Source: Pseudarthrobacter siccitolerans (GTDB taxonomy: Bacteria > Actinomycetota > Actinomycetes > Actinomycetales > Micrococcaceae). Taken from it: DNA of 64,000 nt. Both the position numbers and the translations under genes were made by a program. The stretch spans positions 4,340,001 to 4,404,000 of the forward strand of contig NZ_JAUSXB010000001.1 of assembly GCF_030823375.1 (NCBI RefSeq), in the 5' to 3' direction. The notes beneath the pieces were generated by a model. That model did not search any database. It was not told the DNA's origin and worked only from the letters and a program-made list of their open reading frames with translations. Below are positions 63,891-64,000 of the stretch, one piece after another. Position 1 is the stretch's first letter. Each line of letters begins with the position of its first letter.

Positions 63891-63929
63891 GCCGCTGGCT
63901 GCCTCACATCAGGCGGCCAGCGGCTTTTT
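63891..63929 (+). terminator. Intrinsic terminator after the CDF gene
   Basis: GCCGCTGGC-T-GCCT (63891-63904) pairs with AGGC-G-GCCAGCGGC (63911-63924) around CACATC, followed by TTTTT (63925-63929). Its right arm is the 3' end of the converging minus-strand gene. Confidence 0.85.
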
Positions 63930-64000
63930 GCGCTCCAGCAGGCCGCTGGTGACGGCAACGCCCAGGCCCAGGATGGCCAGGCCGGCGCCCACCAGGGCGG
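63909..64000 (-). CDS. C-terminal end of a membrane protein (partial)
   Basis: Runs off the window edge. The last 29 codons, ending in TGA, read ALVGAGLAILGLGVAVTSGL then LERKKPLAA: a hydrophobic final helix and a short basic tail, as in many multi-pass transporters. The family cannot be identified from this piece. It converges on the CDF gene, and its final codons are inside the CDF terminator stem. Confidence 0.6.
   Translation of the reverse strand, partial: ALVGAGLAILGLGVAVTSGLLERKKPLAA

Overview
The window is 64 kb of high-GC actinobacterial chromosome. Gene order, GTG/TTG starts and protein sequences point to the Micrococcaceae, most likely Arthrobacter or Pseudarthrobacter. The genus is inferred from remembered family sequences, not from a search. 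It is almost entirely core chromosome with a few lineage-specific insertions. I see no rRNA, tRNA, CRISPR array, transposase, phage module or replication origin.

Layout. 1-9.1 kb: infB, rbfA, a secreted beta-propeller protein, a nucleoside deaminase, a thioredoxin, an aminotransferase, truB and two small membrane proteins. 9.1-12 kb: a large kinesin-light-chain-type TPR protein, antisense to its neighbours, sits where truB would normally lead into ribF. 12.3-19.9 kb: ribF, kynA-kynU (tryptophan catabolism), rpsO, pnp and an M16 peptidase. 20-28.7 kb: a DUF1579-like protein, a DUF222/HNH protein rich in repeats, and a molybdenum cofactor block (moaA-moaD on the minus strand; a membrane-anchored molybdopterin oxidoreductase, moeA, moaC, mogA/moaB and moaE on the plus strand). 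28.8-42.9 kb: dapB, an acyltransferase-like membrane protein, an SOS-box-controlled small ORF, a nitrilase-family gene, dapA, RNase J, ftsK, pgsA, cinA, clgR, a MarR regulator, a DUF3046 gene, recA and recX. 43-52.7 kb: miaB, miaA, dapF, an RsmC-like methyltransferase, hflX with a long structured leader, a DinG-like helicase, lexA and a divergent LysM gene. From dapA to lexA this resembles the order I recall for M. tuberculosis Rv2753c-Rv2719c. 52.8-57.2 kb: hisC-hisB-hisH-(52-aa membrane ORF)-priA and an SseB-like gene. 57.2-64 kb: a frameshifted MFS gene, a DUF1844 gene, infC-rpmI-rplT, a TrmH/SpoU methyltransferase, a GlsB/YeaQ-like protein, a CDF transporter and the C-terminal end of a minus-strand membrane protein.

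How the parts work together. Translation and RNA turnover dominate (IF-2, IF-3, RbfA, TruB, S15, L35, L20, PNPase, RNase J, MiaA/B, HflX). The lysine/cell-wall genes dapA, dapB and dapF lie within 18 kb. A DNA-damage circuit is visible: LexA-type boxes lie before recA, between lexA and the LysM gene, and inside the promoter of a small DUF222-like ORF. Sixteen start codons lie 6-7 nt after a TAnnnT -10 hexamer, as expected for leaderless transcripts, and this helped to fix several starts.

Most interesting: the hflX leader with its leaderless six-codon ORF; the SOS-box/leaderless DUF222-like ORF; the attenuator-like terminator upstream of an AUU-start infC; the nested inverted repeats after infB; and the orphan TPR gene. 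I did not find a clearly new multi-gene defence or biosynthetic system.
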